Assembly: GCF_003864295.1 (NCBI RefSeq)
Contig: NZ_BDQK01000016.1
Coordinates: 124,001-188,000 of the forward strand
Source of the DNA: Aphanothece sacrum FPU1
GTDB taxonomy: Bacteria > Cyanobacteriota > Cyanobacteriia > Cyanobacteriales > Microcystaceae
DNA length: 64,000 nucleotides
Direction: 5' to 3'
Below, piece by piece: positions 8,092 to 16,179 of the stretch. How positions within the stretch are numbered: the first letter of the stretch is position 1; each line of letters begins with the position of its first letter. A program made the translations under genes and the position numbers. Below the pieces are notes generated by a model, which was given only the letters and a program-made list of their open reading frames with translations, ran no database searches and had not been told where the DNA came from.

Positions 8092-8664
8092 ATGGCTACT
8101 ACTTCTGATGAGGTTTGGCAATTATTAGGGGAATTAATCGAAGCCCAAAAAGAAACCAGACGGATTTTACTCCAACAAGCTCAAGAGGCTGAAAAAAGTC
8201 GTCAGCAGACTGACCGACAAATTCAACAAGTTAATGAACAATTAGGTAAATTAGGTAATCGTTTAGGGGAATTTGTGGAATGGCAAGTGCGTCCTGCGGC
8301 TGTACGTTTATTCCAAGAAAGAGGAATTGATGTTCATGAATTACATACAGAAGTGTCAGTAAAAAGACCTCAAGGTGGTCTAGAAATTGATTTATTAGTA
8401 GTGAATGAAAGAGAAGTAATATTAATTGAAGTTAAAAGTAAATTAACTCAAAGAGATGTAGATGAACATTTAGAACGTTTAGCTAAATTTAAAGAATTTA
8501 TGCCCCGTTATAGTGATGCAAAGGCTTTGGGTGCAGTTGCAGCTATGATAGTAACAGATGAGGTAGCAAATTATGCTTATCGTCGAGGTTTATTTGTGTT
8601 AGCACAATCAGGAGAAAGTGTAATTATTTTGAATGATGCTCAATTTAAGCCGCAAATTTGGTAG
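8092..8664 (+). CDS. coiled-coil PD-(D/E)XK nuclease-like protein (DUF3782-type), paralogue 2
   Basis: 190 aa, nearly identical to the upstream paralogue outside the coiled coil, which is shortened to about 25 residues. The nuclease-like core is kept: D100 in LEIDLLV, with E113 and K115 in LIEVKSKL. The 5' leader (GAATTAGAGA, then GAGGAATTAATC before the ATG) is also shared, so the tandem duplication included the promoter region. Few substitutions separate the two domains (for example NETEV/NEREV), which points to recent duplication or gene conversion. An IS200/IS605 element lies downstream. Confidence 0.75.
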   Translation: MATTSDEVWQLLGELIEAQKETRRILLQQAQEAEKSRQQTDRQIQQVNEQLGKLGNRLGEFVEWQVRPAAVRLFQERGIDVHELHTEVSVKRPQGGLEIDLLVVNEREVILIEVKSKLTQRDVDEHLERLAKFKEFMPRYSDAKALGAVAAMIVTDEVANYAYRRGLFVLAQSGESVIILNDAQFKPQIW

Positions 8665-8700
8665 ACTGAGTAGTCACATATAAATAAACGGCTATATATA

Positions 8701-8780
8701 TATTAATAACTGTTACGAAGCTTGAAAACCTTTGCTGTTGCCTAACCGTATAGATAGTAGGATGGGTTCCCAACCCATCC
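8701..8780. repeat. direct repeat left of the IS200/IS605 element
   Basis: An 80-bp block including TTGCCTAACCGTATAGATAG and ending in a GGATGGGTT/AACCCATCC palindrome. It recurs at 10585-10671 on the other side of the transposon, with a differently sequenced but equally palindromic end. A more diverged relative lies at 28037-28152. Confidence 0.75.
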
Positions 8781-8809
8781 TATTTATTGCTATCTAAAAT
8801 GCAAAAAGA

Positions 8810-8886
8810 GGACTCCCGCTACACCGCCTAAGCGGTTAGCGGTGAGATGAATTTTTGCCAACAAATAAACCGACCGTAGGGAGTCC
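8810..8886. repeat. left-end imperfect palindromes of the IS200/IS605 element
   Basis: Holds the hairpin CCGCTA(C)ACCGC / GCGGT-TAGCGG (8816-8842), nearly identical to the right-end hairpin. It is enclosed by an outer inverted pair GGACTCCC (8810-8817) / GGGAGTCC (8879-8886). Y1 transposases recognise such subterminal hairpins. Confidence 0.65.
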
Positions 8887-9303
8887 TTATTTCTTAGGGG
8901 AATTTTGGTTTTCAACATAATTTTTAAGTTGTTCAACAGTTACGCCACCACAACTTGCCACAAAATAAGAGCCTGTCCAAAAATAAGGTTTTCCATAAAA
9001 GTATTTCTTAGACAAGTCAGGGTTTTCTTTTCGTATCAACCTACTACTAACAGTTTTTAAATTACCGATTAAAGTAGATAAAGGTTTATCGGGTTTGTAG
9101 TCAATGAGCAAATGAACATGGTCGGACTCGCCATTAAATTCTAGTAATTCACAATCCCATTTATTTAAAGTGTCTTTAAAGATTTCTTGAAGTCTAGACA
9201 GTATAGGTTCACTGATAGCCTGTTTTCTGTATTTAACGACAAAAACAATATGAGCGTTAAGTCTGTAGACCGATCTAAATCCATGATTGTAAGCGTTTGA
9301 CAT
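8887..9303 (-). CDS. tnpA: IS200/IS605 Y1 transposase TnpA
   Basis: 138 aa, standard length. The HUH motif is H62-V-H64 in ESDHVHLLIDYKP and the catalytic tyrosine is Y129 in EQLKNYVENQ; both are intact. The protein nicks and rejoins single-stranded transposon ends through 5'-phosphotyrosine intermediates, acting as a dimer on the subterminal hairpins. Divergent from tnpB with a 52-bp gap holding both starts. With the catalytic residues and both end hairpins present, the element may still be mobile. Confidence 0.93.
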   Translation of the reverse strand: MSNAYNHGFRSVYRLNAHIVFVVKYRKQAISEPILSRLQEIFKDTLNKWDCELLEFNGESDHVHLLIDYKPDKPLSTLIGNLKTVSSRLIRKENPDLSKKYFYGKPYFWTGSYFVASCGGVTVEQLKNYVENQNSPKK

Positions 9304-9355
9304 ATTAAAGCGTTAAGTGTTACACTGGCTAATGTAACACAACAGGTCGAAAGCC

Positions 9356-10474
9356 GTGTTAAATGTCTTAAAAGTCAGAATTTATCCAAATCAGCCACAA
9401 GAAATTGCCTTAAATCGAAATTTAGGCTGTGCAAGATTTGTGTATAATTTTTACTTAAATAAGACTAACAATCAGTATCAAGAAACTGGGATTGGGATGA
9501 CTTATTGCCAAATGGCAAAAGACCTAACTCAGCTAAAAAAGCTCCCTGATTTTGAATGGTTGCAAGAATCAACGGCTGCCACCTTACAACAGGCACTCAA
9601 AAACTTAGAAGCTGCTTTTAAAAATTTCTTTTCTAAAAGGGCTAAATTTCCTAAGTTTAAGAGTAAATATAAACAACAATCAATCCGTTACCCTGAAGGT
9701 TGTTCTCTTAATAACAACGGTTTAAAGCTCCCAAAACTGGGGATTGTTAAAGCTAAACTTTCAAAAGAGATTTTAGGAAAGATTAAGTCAGTGACAGTTT
9801 CAAAAACAAGTACAGGTAAATATTTTGCCTCTATTTTATTTGAATCTGACGATTTAATCATCAATAAAACCTCTAAAGTCTCAGGAATTGATTTAGGCTT
9901 ATCTAGCCTAGTGACAGTCTTTGATGGTGAAACAACTTATAAGGTTGACCCAATTAAACCAACTAGAAAATATGCCAAACGATTAAAAAGGAGACAACAG
10001 AAATTATCTCGTAGAACCAAGGGTTCTAACAACCGTAGAAAAGCGATTAAAGAAGTCGCTCTTGTTCACGAAAAAATTACTAATACTAGACAAGATTTTC
10101 TCCACAAACTCTCAAGAAAGCTCGTTGACGAAAACCAAGTCATTGTAGCAGAAAACCTTTGTATAAAAGGATTAGCGCGTACCAAATTAGCTAAATCAAT
10201 ACTTGATGCTGGATTTGGTATGTTACTAAACTTCTTAAGCTACAAGCTAGAAAGAGAGGGGGGGAAACTTGTTCAAGTTGACAGATTTTATCCAAGTACA
10301 AAAACCTGTTCTTGCTGCGGATTCAAAAATAATTTGATAAATTTAAGCATCAGAGATTGGGTTTGTCCTAATTGTCAAACTCACCATGACCGAGACGAAA
10401 ACGCAGCTAAAAATATCAGAGCAGAAGGATTAAGAATACTGTCAATAAATACCGCCGGACAGACGGAATTTTAA
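9356..10474 (+). CDS. tnpB: RNA-guided nuclease TnpB (IS200/IS605 accessory protein)
   Basis: 372 aa from a GTG start. The RuvC residues are all present: D179 in SGIDLGLSS, E266 in VIVAENLCIKG and D345 in HHDRDENAAKNI. A zinc ribbon (C318, C321, C337, C340) sits between the second and third RuvC motifs. TnpB cuts DNA next to a transposon-adjacent motif using an RNA made from the right end of the element, which favours transposon retention; it is the ancestor of Cas12. The basic N-terminus and the short tail IRAEGLRILSINTAGQTEF are typical. No frameshift is seen, so it is likely functional. Confidence 0.93.
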   Translation: MLNVLKVRIYPNQPQEIALNRNLGCARFVYNFYLNKTNNQYQETGIGMTYCQMAKDLTQLKKLPDFEWLQESTAATLQQALKNLEAAFKNFFSKRAKFPKFKSKYKQQSIRYPEGCSLNNNGLKLPKLGIVKAKLSKEILGKIKSVTVSKTSTGKYFASILFESDDLIINKTSKVSGIDLGLSSLVTVFDGETTYKVDPIKPTRKYAKRLKRRQQKLSRRTKGSNNRRKAIKEVALVHEKITNTRQDFLHKLSRKLVDENQVIVAENLCIKGLARTKLAKSILDAGFGMLLNFLSYKLEREGGKLVQVDRFYPSTKTCSCCGFKNNLINLSIRDWVCPNCQTHHDRDENAAKNIRAEGLRILSINTAGQTEF

Positions 10475-10600
10475 GCCTGTGGAGAGTGAATAAGACTCGC
10501 TGGTACTTGTATTAGAAAGCATCGCTCGTTGAATCAGGAATCTCCCGCTACACCGCCCAAGCGGTTAGCGGCGAGAGTGTCAAATATTAAGAACTGCTAC
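10430..10600 (+). ncRNA. probable omega (right-end) RNA with guide
   Basis: By analogy with characterised TnpB systems, the guide RNA spans the tnpB 3' end and the transposon right end. The right-end hairpin is at 10545-10571: stem CCGCTA/TAGCGG, a bulged C, then ACCGC/GCGGT around a 4-base loop. It is followed by GTGTCAA and then host sequence from 10584, which would serve as the roughly 16-nt guide. Boundaries are inferred; no promoter was identified. A homologous hairpin with compensatory changes exists at 28477-28499. Confidence 0.5.
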
Positions 10601-10671
10601 GAAGTTGGAAAACCTTGGCTGTTGGCTGTTGCCTAACCGTATAGATAGTGGGATGCGTTGGGAACGCATCC
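10585..10671. repeat. direct repeat right of the IS200/IS605 element
   Basis: Copy of the block at 8701-8780, sharing TTGCCTAACCGTATAGATAG and an identical layout. It carries an extra partial duplication (GGCTGTT twice) and a different terminal palindrome, GGATGCGTT/AACGCATCC. Palindromes with the same GGATGCGT arm occur at 18439-18522. Confidence 0.75.
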
Positions 10672-10707
10672 TACTACATCTGGTGTTCACGGGTAAGTGC
10701 GCCTCAA

Positions 10708-11187
10708 CTAAAAAGGAATAGTATCAAAATCTTCCCCAGTGGTATCAGATGCTTTAGTATTAGGGACAGGAGCAGTTAACTCATAACTTTCTGTCTGATA
10801 GGAAGTAGAAGGGGTAGGAGTAGATTTAAAGCTATCCATTGACACCACATTACTACTAGGAGTATGACTGGTTAAGGTATTAGCATCACCATCCAAAGAA
10901 TAAACATGAGACGCGACTAACTCGGCCCGTTTTTCCTTAAACCCTTCGGGACGATCAAAGGTCGTCATTGATAAACGACCCTCAATAATTAAGCGATCGC
11001 CTTCATGACAAGTTTCTTTAATTTGTGTAGCTAAATTACGCCATCCTACTACTTTCAGAGTAGAGGGGGGATCTTCAGGTTTTCCTCCCTGAAACTCTAC
11101 CAACATTTGAGCAATTTCCACTTGTTCTTGAGTATAGCGCAATTCAGGATTACTAATCACTTTGACCATTAAAACACAACTATTCAT
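10708..11187 (-). CDS. ssb: single-stranded DNA-binding protein
   Basis: 159 aa from the ATG at 11187 (an upstream in-frame start at 11220 is less likely). The N-terminal OB-fold has the family pattern NSCVLMVKVISNPELRY, LKVVGWRNLA and LIIEGRLSMTT. A Ser/Thr-rich disordered linker (about 110-145) leads to the acidic tip GEDFDTIPF, which recruits replication and repair proteins. SSB coats single-stranded DNA during replication and recombination. The OB part is shorter and more diverged than E. coli SSB, as is usual for this cyanobacterial paralogue type. It lies 64 bp upstream of the sugar nucleotidyltransferase-like gene on the same strand. Confidence 0.9.
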   Translation of the reverse strand: MNSCVLMVKVISNPELRYTQEQVEIAQMLVEFQGGKPEDPPSTLKVVGWRNLATQIKETCHEGDRLIIEGRLSMTTFDRPEGFKEKRAELVASHVYSLDGDANTLTSHTPSSNVVSMDSFKSTPTPSTSYQTESYELTAPVPNTKASDTTGEDFDTIPF

Positions 11188-11251
11188 AACGGTTGTTAAC
11201 TCCCATTTATTGATTACCAATTGATAATTATCTATTATCTATTATTGAAGC

Positions 11252-13777
11252 TTAGATACTCACCATATCGTCTTGTTCTTGTTCAATAAACTCCTGTACC
11301 CTTTGACGATATTCCTTAAGAGTATGGTCAACCCATTCTCGATCATCACTGTTAGCGAAAATATGAACTAAAGGTTCGCCCCCATCAGGTAAAATGAGTA
11401 CCCAATTGTCATTTTGAGGATTAATAATTTTGACCCCATCAATTAATTCTAACTGTTCAGGGTTATGGGTTTCGACCAAATGACGCATTAAGGCCCCTTT
11501 TACCTTCCAGGGACAACGAATATCATAAGATTTATGGCAAACACGGGGCAGTTCATCCCGAATTTGTACTAGCGATCGCTCTTGAACCGTGAGCATTTCT
11601 AACAATTTAGCTACACTAAACATCGCGTCAAACCCTGGATGAATTTGCGGAAAAATAAACCCGGTTTCCCCACTTCCGGCTAAAACCACATTAGGATAAA
11701 GATGAGAGGCTTCCATCAAAGCCGTAGGATTAGCTTTAGTGCGGATCACATTGCCATCATGACGACGGGCAATTTCTTCTACCGCACTCGACGCATGAAC
11801 CGGAACCGCTACCGTACTTCTAGGATATGCTCTTAAGATAGTATTAACCATCAGTGCGGTTAACATTTCCCCCCGCACAGAAATTCCTGACTCATCAACT
11901 AAAATTAATTGTTCTCCGTTGGCCGAAACTTGTACCCCTAAATTCGCTTTGACGGCCTCCACCACTTGGCCAAGTTGATGTAATAAAGATTCTCGTTCCT
12001 CATTAGACACCGGAGTTTGACGTAAACTAGCATTGAGAACTACGGCATCGCAACCGAATTTGCTCAGCAGTTGGGGTAAAATCGCGCCAGACACCCCATA
12101 AACATAGTCAATGACAATTTTTGACCCCATATTGCGAATAGCTTCGACATTGAGTTGAGTTTCAAAGGTTTGACGATAAGTTTCAATAACTTGGGCCGGA
12201 TAGGACATATCCCCAATATCAGAAATACTCACCCGTCGCAAATCTTCTTTAAAATAAGCCCCCTCAATTTTCTTTTCTTTAGATTTAGAAATATTGATGC
12301 CTTTTTCGTCAAAAAATTCAATCAGGATATGATCCGGACGATCAGGATGTACCCGCAAGTGAACCCCTCCTGTTACCCCTAATTTGGGGGTCATAGTCCG
12401 AGAAATAGGAATGGCCGTGGCTTCTAAATTTTGAATATTGATCCCCACTGACATTAATCCGGCAATTAAGGAACGACTCACCATGCGTGATACACTGCGT
12501 TGATCCCGTGAGACAACCACTTGCGACCCAGGTTTTAAGGTCGAACCATAGGCGGCCCCTAATTTAACGGCAAAGTCGGGAGTAATGTCAATATTGGCTA
12601 ATCCCGTTACCCCTCGTTGGCCAAATAGGTTACGATGGGCTGTATTACCCCAAATCAGGTTAATATTCAAAATAGCTCCTGATTCTATGCGTTTGCTAGG
12701 CCAGACCCGCACATTATGACTGATTTGGGCTTCTTCTCCAATAGTACACAACGGCCCAACGACAACCCCCTCTAAGATTTGAGATCGACGATCAACTCGC
12801 GTTCCTCTAGCAATAGTACAAGCGGCGAGATAGGTTTCCTCCCCAACCGTGACCCCGTTCCAAAGAATAGGACGTTTTAATTCGCTTCCGGCCCCAATAG
12901 TGACATTATCCCCAATGACTGTTCCCTGTTCTATAATCACTCCTGGGCCAATGCGACAATTATCACCAATAATAACGGGGGGTTCTATTTTAGCGGTGGG
13001 GTCAATATAGGTATTTTGTCCGAGCCAAAATCCGGGGGATTTCTCCTCATAAGCAAAGTCTAGCTTCACTTTGTTTTGTAAACCGTCATATTGCGCCTCT
13101 CGATAAGCGTCTAAATGGCCAACATCACACCAGTATCCCTCTGCAATAAAACCGTATAGAGGTTCCCCTTGTTCAAGGAGTAAGGGAAAGAGATCTTTAG
13201 AAAAGTCTGATTCTTCGTTTTTGGGCAAATATTGTAGGACTTCGGGTTCTAAAATATAGGTTCCTGTGTTGACTGTATCGGAGAAAATTTCACTGGTGGA
13301 GGGTTTCTCTAAAAAACGGCTGATTCTTTGTTGTTTATCGGTAATAACCACTCCAAATTCTACAGGGTTGGGAACACGGGTTAAGACTATGGTTGCTTTT
13401 GACCCTTTTTGTCGATGAAAGGCGATCGCTGCTTGTAGATCAAAATCGGTGATACTATCCCCACTAATTACCAGAAAGGTATCATCGAGGAGTTCTTCAA
13501 TATTTTTAACACATCCGGCGGTTCCTAATGGTTGTTCATCTTCTACCGCATAGGTCATTTCTACTCCAAAATCACTCCCATCTTGGAAGTAGTCTCGCAT
13601 TACATCAGGTAAATAATACAGAGTGGCAATAATTTCGGTGATCTGGTGACGTTTGAGAAGGTTGATGATATGTTCTGCAATGGGCCGATTTAAAATAGGA
13701 ACCATTGGTTTAGGTAAATCACAGGTTAAAGGACGTAACCGAGTTCCAGAACCTCCAGCCATCAATACTGCGCGCAT
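11252..13777 (-). CDS. mannose-1-phosphate guanylyltransferase-like protein with degenerate phosphomannomutase domain
   Basis: 841 aa in three domains. Residues 1-235 form a nucleotidyltransferase with GGSGTRLRPLT (8-18) and PKPMVP (23-28). Residues 250-375 are left-handed beta-helix hexapeptide repeats (IGDNCRIGPGVIIEQG). Residues 380-835 have a phosphohexomutase fold. In the last domain the catalytic TASHNP loop is replaced by TGGVHLRVHP and the metal loop DGDADR by SANGEQ, so mutase activity is unlikely. The first domain could make GDP-mannose or another nucleotide sugar for surface glycans. Length and layout match the cyanobacterial GMP-PMM fusion. The ATG at 13777 is unambiguous. Confidence 0.88.
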   Translation of the reverse strand: MRAVLMAGGSGTRLRPLTCDLPKPMVPILNRPIAEHIINLLKRHQITEIIATLYYLPDVMRDYFQDGSDFGVEMTYAVEDEQPLGTAGCVKNIEELLDDTFLVISGDSITDFDLQAAIAFHRQKGSKATIVLTRVPNPVEFGVVITDKQQRISRFLEKPSTSEIFSDTVNTGTYILEPEVLQYLPKNEESDFSKDLFPLLLEQGEPLYGFIAEGYWCDVGHLDAYREAQYDGLQNKVKLDFAYEEKSPGFWLGQNTYIDPTAKIEPPVIIGDNCRIGPGVIIEQGTVIGDNVTIGAGSELKRPILWNGVTVGEETYLAACTIARGTRVDRRSQILEGVVVGPLCTIGEEAQISHNVRVWPSKRIESGAILNINLIWGNTAHRNLFGQRGVTGLANIDITPDFAVKLGAAYGSTLKPGSQVVVSRDQRSVSRMVSRSLIAGLMSVGINIQNLEATAIPISRTMTPKLGVTGGVHLRVHPDRPDHILIEFFDEKGINISKSKEKKIEGAYFKEDLRRVSISDIGDMSYPAQVIETYRQTFETQLNVEAIRNMGSKIVIDYVYGVSGAILPQLLSKFGCDAVVLNASLRQTPVSNEERESLLHQLGQVVEAVKANLGVQVSANGEQLILVDESGISVRGEMLTALMVNTILRAYPRSTVAVPVHASSAVEEIARRHDGNVIRTKANPTALMEASHLYPNVVLAGSGETGFIFPQIHPGFDAMFSVAKLLEMLTVQERSLVQIRDELPRVCHKSYDIRCPWKVKGALMRHLVETHNPEQLELIDGVKIINPQNDNWVLILPDGGEPLVHIFANSDDREWVDHTLKEYRQRVQEFIEQEQDDMVSI

Positions 13778-14008
13778 AAATTCTTCTTTCCTGTTCTTTT
13801 TTCGGGAATCAACTCACTTTTTAAGATCTAGCCTTTTTCCTGATTCGTCCTATCGTCTCATTATTTGACAGACTTAAGTTACTGTTATTTTTGATTGTTT
13901 TAACAAGAATCATTTACATAGGTTTTCTGCTCATTATAACTTTCAAATTTATTTTTGTCTCAAATTAAAGGATTTATTTAACCTCAGTTTTGTGTTTAAT
14001 CAACTTTT

Positions 14009-14266
14009 CTATTTTTCTAATCGAATCACATACCATTGTAAATAATTACCTGGCCCCATATCCAAATCACAAAAATTTTCCTGTAAATAAACTGCTTGTT
14101 CTTCAATACTAGAAATTTTTTGTAACTCTCTGGGTAAATCATCTTGACGAGTTGATAAAATATCTTTGAGTTTATCTAATAACTCTTGATGGGTTAAAAT
14201 TTGTTCATCTTGATCAGTTTCGAGGACAACAAAACCATCCTCTTGATACATAATTGAATTGGGCAT
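14009..14266 (-). CDS. CRR7 family protein (chlororespiratory reduction 7)
   Basis: 85 aa. The sequence IMYQEDGFVVLETDQDEQ, LTHQELLDKLKDIL, SSIEEQAVYLQENFCDL and GPGNYLQWYVIRLEK matches the CRR7 family. In chloroplasts CRR7 is required for accumulation of the NDH complex; the cyanobacterial protein is presumed to have a related role near NDH-1 in photosynthetic cyclic electron flow. No signal peptide or membrane segment. It is preceded by a 326-aa-frame gene whose stop lies 14 bp upstream of... its own start region on the same strand (next gene ends at 14281), so the two are probably cotranscribed. Confidence 0.8.
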   Translation of the reverse strand: MPNSIMYQEDGFVVLETDQDEQILTHQELLDKLKDILSTRQDDLPRELQKISSIEEQAVYLQENFCDLDMGPGNYLQWYVIRLEK

Positions 14267-14280
14267 AGTTTTAATTGTAA

Positions 14281-15228
14281 TTAAATGTTATTTGATAAAC
14301 TAACTAAAATTATGATGTCATTGCCCACCACCGGATTACGAGCAATTAGATTACCTTGATTATCGAGTAATTCTAATTTACGAAAATCTAACCGTTTAGA
14401 TCGTTTTAAAATAGTATTACCGAGAGAAGTTTGTCGATTAGGACTTAATTTATACCATTGATCACCCATTGTTACAATTAAACGACTAGCCGAAAAATTA
14501 GCCTCAATTGAACCAATTAATCCTTGTGGATATTGACTGGTTAAATTCGTTACTTCCTGTTGAATAGCCGCAATTAAACTTTGTTCTGGGGTTAATTGGG
14601 GTTTAGGGGGAGGCAGAATATCAACAGGTTGGGGAGACTCAGGGGCCTCTAATTGAGGTGGAGTCACAGAAACATCAGGTTTTGTCCTTTCTGATAATAA
14701 GTTAACCCCTTCCCCTAAAGGACCAGAGAGAAACAACACAGAAGTTAACAAAACCGTTACCAAAAGCCCTGTTAAGATACCAGTAATCCCCCAATCAGAA
14801 AGCCTTTCACTAATTCGAGTGGGTAGAATACCGCGAATTCTTCCTAGAATGCCATCCCACCAACTTTCTAGACGGTTAAAACTCGGCAAAGCGCGATCAA
14901 GACCTTCTAATTCTAGTGATGGTTGTTTTTGTGGTTCTTCAACCCATTCTTGAGCCTTAGCTACTTCTGGCGAGGGTTGAGGGACTTCTGAAACCATTGT
15001 CGGGGTCAAAAAAGTAGCGATCGCTTCCGTACTTTTGATTAAATTATCTACAGTAGCGCGATTCGGTAAACTTTCTAAAGATTCCTGATTGAGCTTTGTG
15101 ACAATGGCCTCAAGTTGTTGGCGAGTGTTTTCCAGCAACGCCACTAATTCCCCTTGAGATAAACCATTTTCTAGGGTTTCTGAAGAGATAAAAGACTCTG
15201 ATGTTGAGGGTTGGTGTTCTTCTGACAT
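14281..15228 (-). CDS. single-pass membrane protein of unknown function
   Basis: 315 aa from the ATG at 15228 (an upstream in-frame ATG at 15261 adds 11 residues). A low-complexity cytosolic N-terminal half with helical segments (SQGELVALLENTRQQLEAIV) leads to one membrane helix, ITGILTGLLVTVLLTSVLFL, near residue 170. A Pro-rich linker (APESPQPVDILPPPKPQ) and a C-terminal folded domain of about 100 residues follow, with IGSIEANFSASRLIVTMGDQW and LDNQGNLIARNPVVG. This layout recurs in conserved cyanobacterial proteins without assigned function. It lies directly upstream of the CRR7 gene. Confidence 0.7.
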   Translation of the reverse strand: MSEEHQPSTSESFISSETLENGLSQGELVALLENTRQQLEAIVTKLNQESLESLPNRATVDNLIKSTEAIATFLTPTMVSEVPQPSPEVAKAQEWVEEPQKQPSLELEGLDRALPSFNRLESWWDGILGRIRGILPTRISERLSDWGITGILTGLLVTVLLTSVLFLSGPLGEGVNLLSERTKPDVSVTPPQLEAPESPQPVDILPPPKPQLTPEQSLIAAIQQEVTNLTSQYPQGLIGSIEANFSASRLIVTMGDQWYKLSPNRQTSLGNTILKRSKRLDFRKLELLDNQGNLIARNPVVGNDIIILVSLSNNI

Positions 15229-15490
15229 AGGAACTGAGCCGATAAATTTTAAGATCGCCATAGCTCCAATTTATCATTTGTGTTGAGTTTTATGGGGAGA
15301 AATAAACTAATTTCGTTAATTTGCTCTGAGTTAAAGGAAAGTGCTAATATAATTAGTGAAATGAGAATCAAGATCGGTGATCAAGTTTGTTGTCAGTATT
15401 CCCCAGGTTTTTTCTGAATTTAATATTGACCGGCTCGCTCTCCAGGGTCTTGCATCTCTGCACACCTAAATTATTAAGGAGATCGTTCCG

Positions 15491-15790
15491 ATGTCAATCT
15501 ATGTTGGCAATCTTTCCTACGACGTTACACAAGAAGATGTAAGTCAGGTATTTATCGAGTATGGAACCGTTGTGAGAGTTCATTTACCAACGGATCGAGA
15601 AACAGGAAAAATGCGAGGCTTTGCTTTTGTTGAAATGGGAGACGACGCTCAGGAAACAGCCGCGATCGAAGCACTTGATGGTGCTGAGTGGATGGGAAGA
15701 AATCTTAAAGTCAATAAAGCTAGACCTCGTGAAGAGAATAATAATCGCTCCTTTGGTGGAGGTGGAGGCGGTCGTCGCAACAACTACTAA
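15491..15790 (+). CDS. RRM-type RNA-binding protein (cyanobacterial Rbp)
   Basis: 99 aa: one RNA-recognition motif followed by a Gly-rich tail ([14 protein letters not shown]). RNP2 is IYVGNL (3-8) and RNP1 is RGFAFVEM (42-49), both intact. Cyanobacterial Rbps bind mRNAs; many are cold-induced, and some localise photosystem mRNAs at the thylakoid. The start is fixed by AAGGAG 9 bases before the ATG. The upstream gap of about 230 bp is long enough for a structured, possibly cold-regulated leader. A small basic protein gene follows 120 bp downstream. Confidence 0.93.
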   Translation: MSIYVGNLSYDVTQEDVSQVFIEYGTVVRVHLPTDRETGKMRGFAFVEMGDDAQETAAIEALDGAEWMGRNLKVNKARPREENNNRSFGGGGGGRRNNY

Positions 15791-15909
15791 CGATAAAATG
15801 CGGTAAAAAAATACCGATTTCAATCAAGTGACGCTTCTGGAAGTTACAATAAGTTTAACTTGTAGAGACTTTTCCAGGAGTCTTTTATTATTTTAATGAG
15901 GAAATTTTA

Positions 15910-16071
15910 GTGGCTAAACGTCGTAATCTAAAAAAAGAGAAAGCTGAGCGAAATCAAGCTTATGCTCGTCAATTTCGTCAAAAATCTTCTCGTTTCTCTT
16001 CACGGGGAGGTAAACGCTATTCTAACAATGGTAATGGTAATGCTGCTGAGAAACAAGAAGGTGAAGACTAA
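15910..16071 (+). CDS. small basic protein of 53 aa (GTG start)
   Basis: The frame begins at GTG 15910, preceded by a good ribosome-binding site (GAGGAAA, about 7 bases upstream), and ends at TAA 16069-16071. It encodes a very basic N-terminal half (AKRRNLKKEKAERNQAYARQ, then FRQKSSRFSSRGGKRY) and an Asn/Gly/acidic tail (NNGNGNAAEKQEGED). The charge pattern suggests binding to RNA or the ribosome. It is not ribosomal protein S21, which sits beside rbp genes in some cyanobacteria. A terminator follows, so it is probably cotranscribed with the RRM gene upstream. Function unknown. Confidence 0.7.
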   Translation: MAKRRNLKKEKAERNQAYARQFRQKSSRFSSRGGKRYSNNGNGNAAEKQEGED

Positions 16072-16134
16072 TATACCCTCACAAAGTTATTTAGTGATCT
16101 CATAAAAAGTTTACTACTATTAACTTAAAATTCC

Positions 16135-16168
16135 CCCCAACTCAATCTTAATGATGGTTGGGGTTTTT
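16135..16168. terminator. terminator between the rbp unit and murJ
   Basis: Stem CCCCAAC (16135-16141) / GTTGGGG (16157-16163) followed by TTTTT on the plus strand. It terminates the RRM/small-protein transcript and may also stop murJ transcription coming from the opposite direction. Confidence 0.75.
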
Positions 16169-16179
16169 ATTAATTCTAA

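Larger units (their letters stand above)
8805..10583. mobile_element. IS200/IS605-family element with divergent tnpA and tnpB
   Basis: Complete-looking element: a left-end hairpin (8813-8846), tnpA on the minus strand, tnpB on the plus strand, and a right-end hairpin (10542-10575) followed by GTGTCAA. No terminal inverted repeats, as expected for single-strand transposition. Both end hairpins share the stem CCGCTA-ACCGC. The right tip is placed after the TCAA at 10583 by analogy with the family; the left tip is approximate. Confidence 0.75.
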
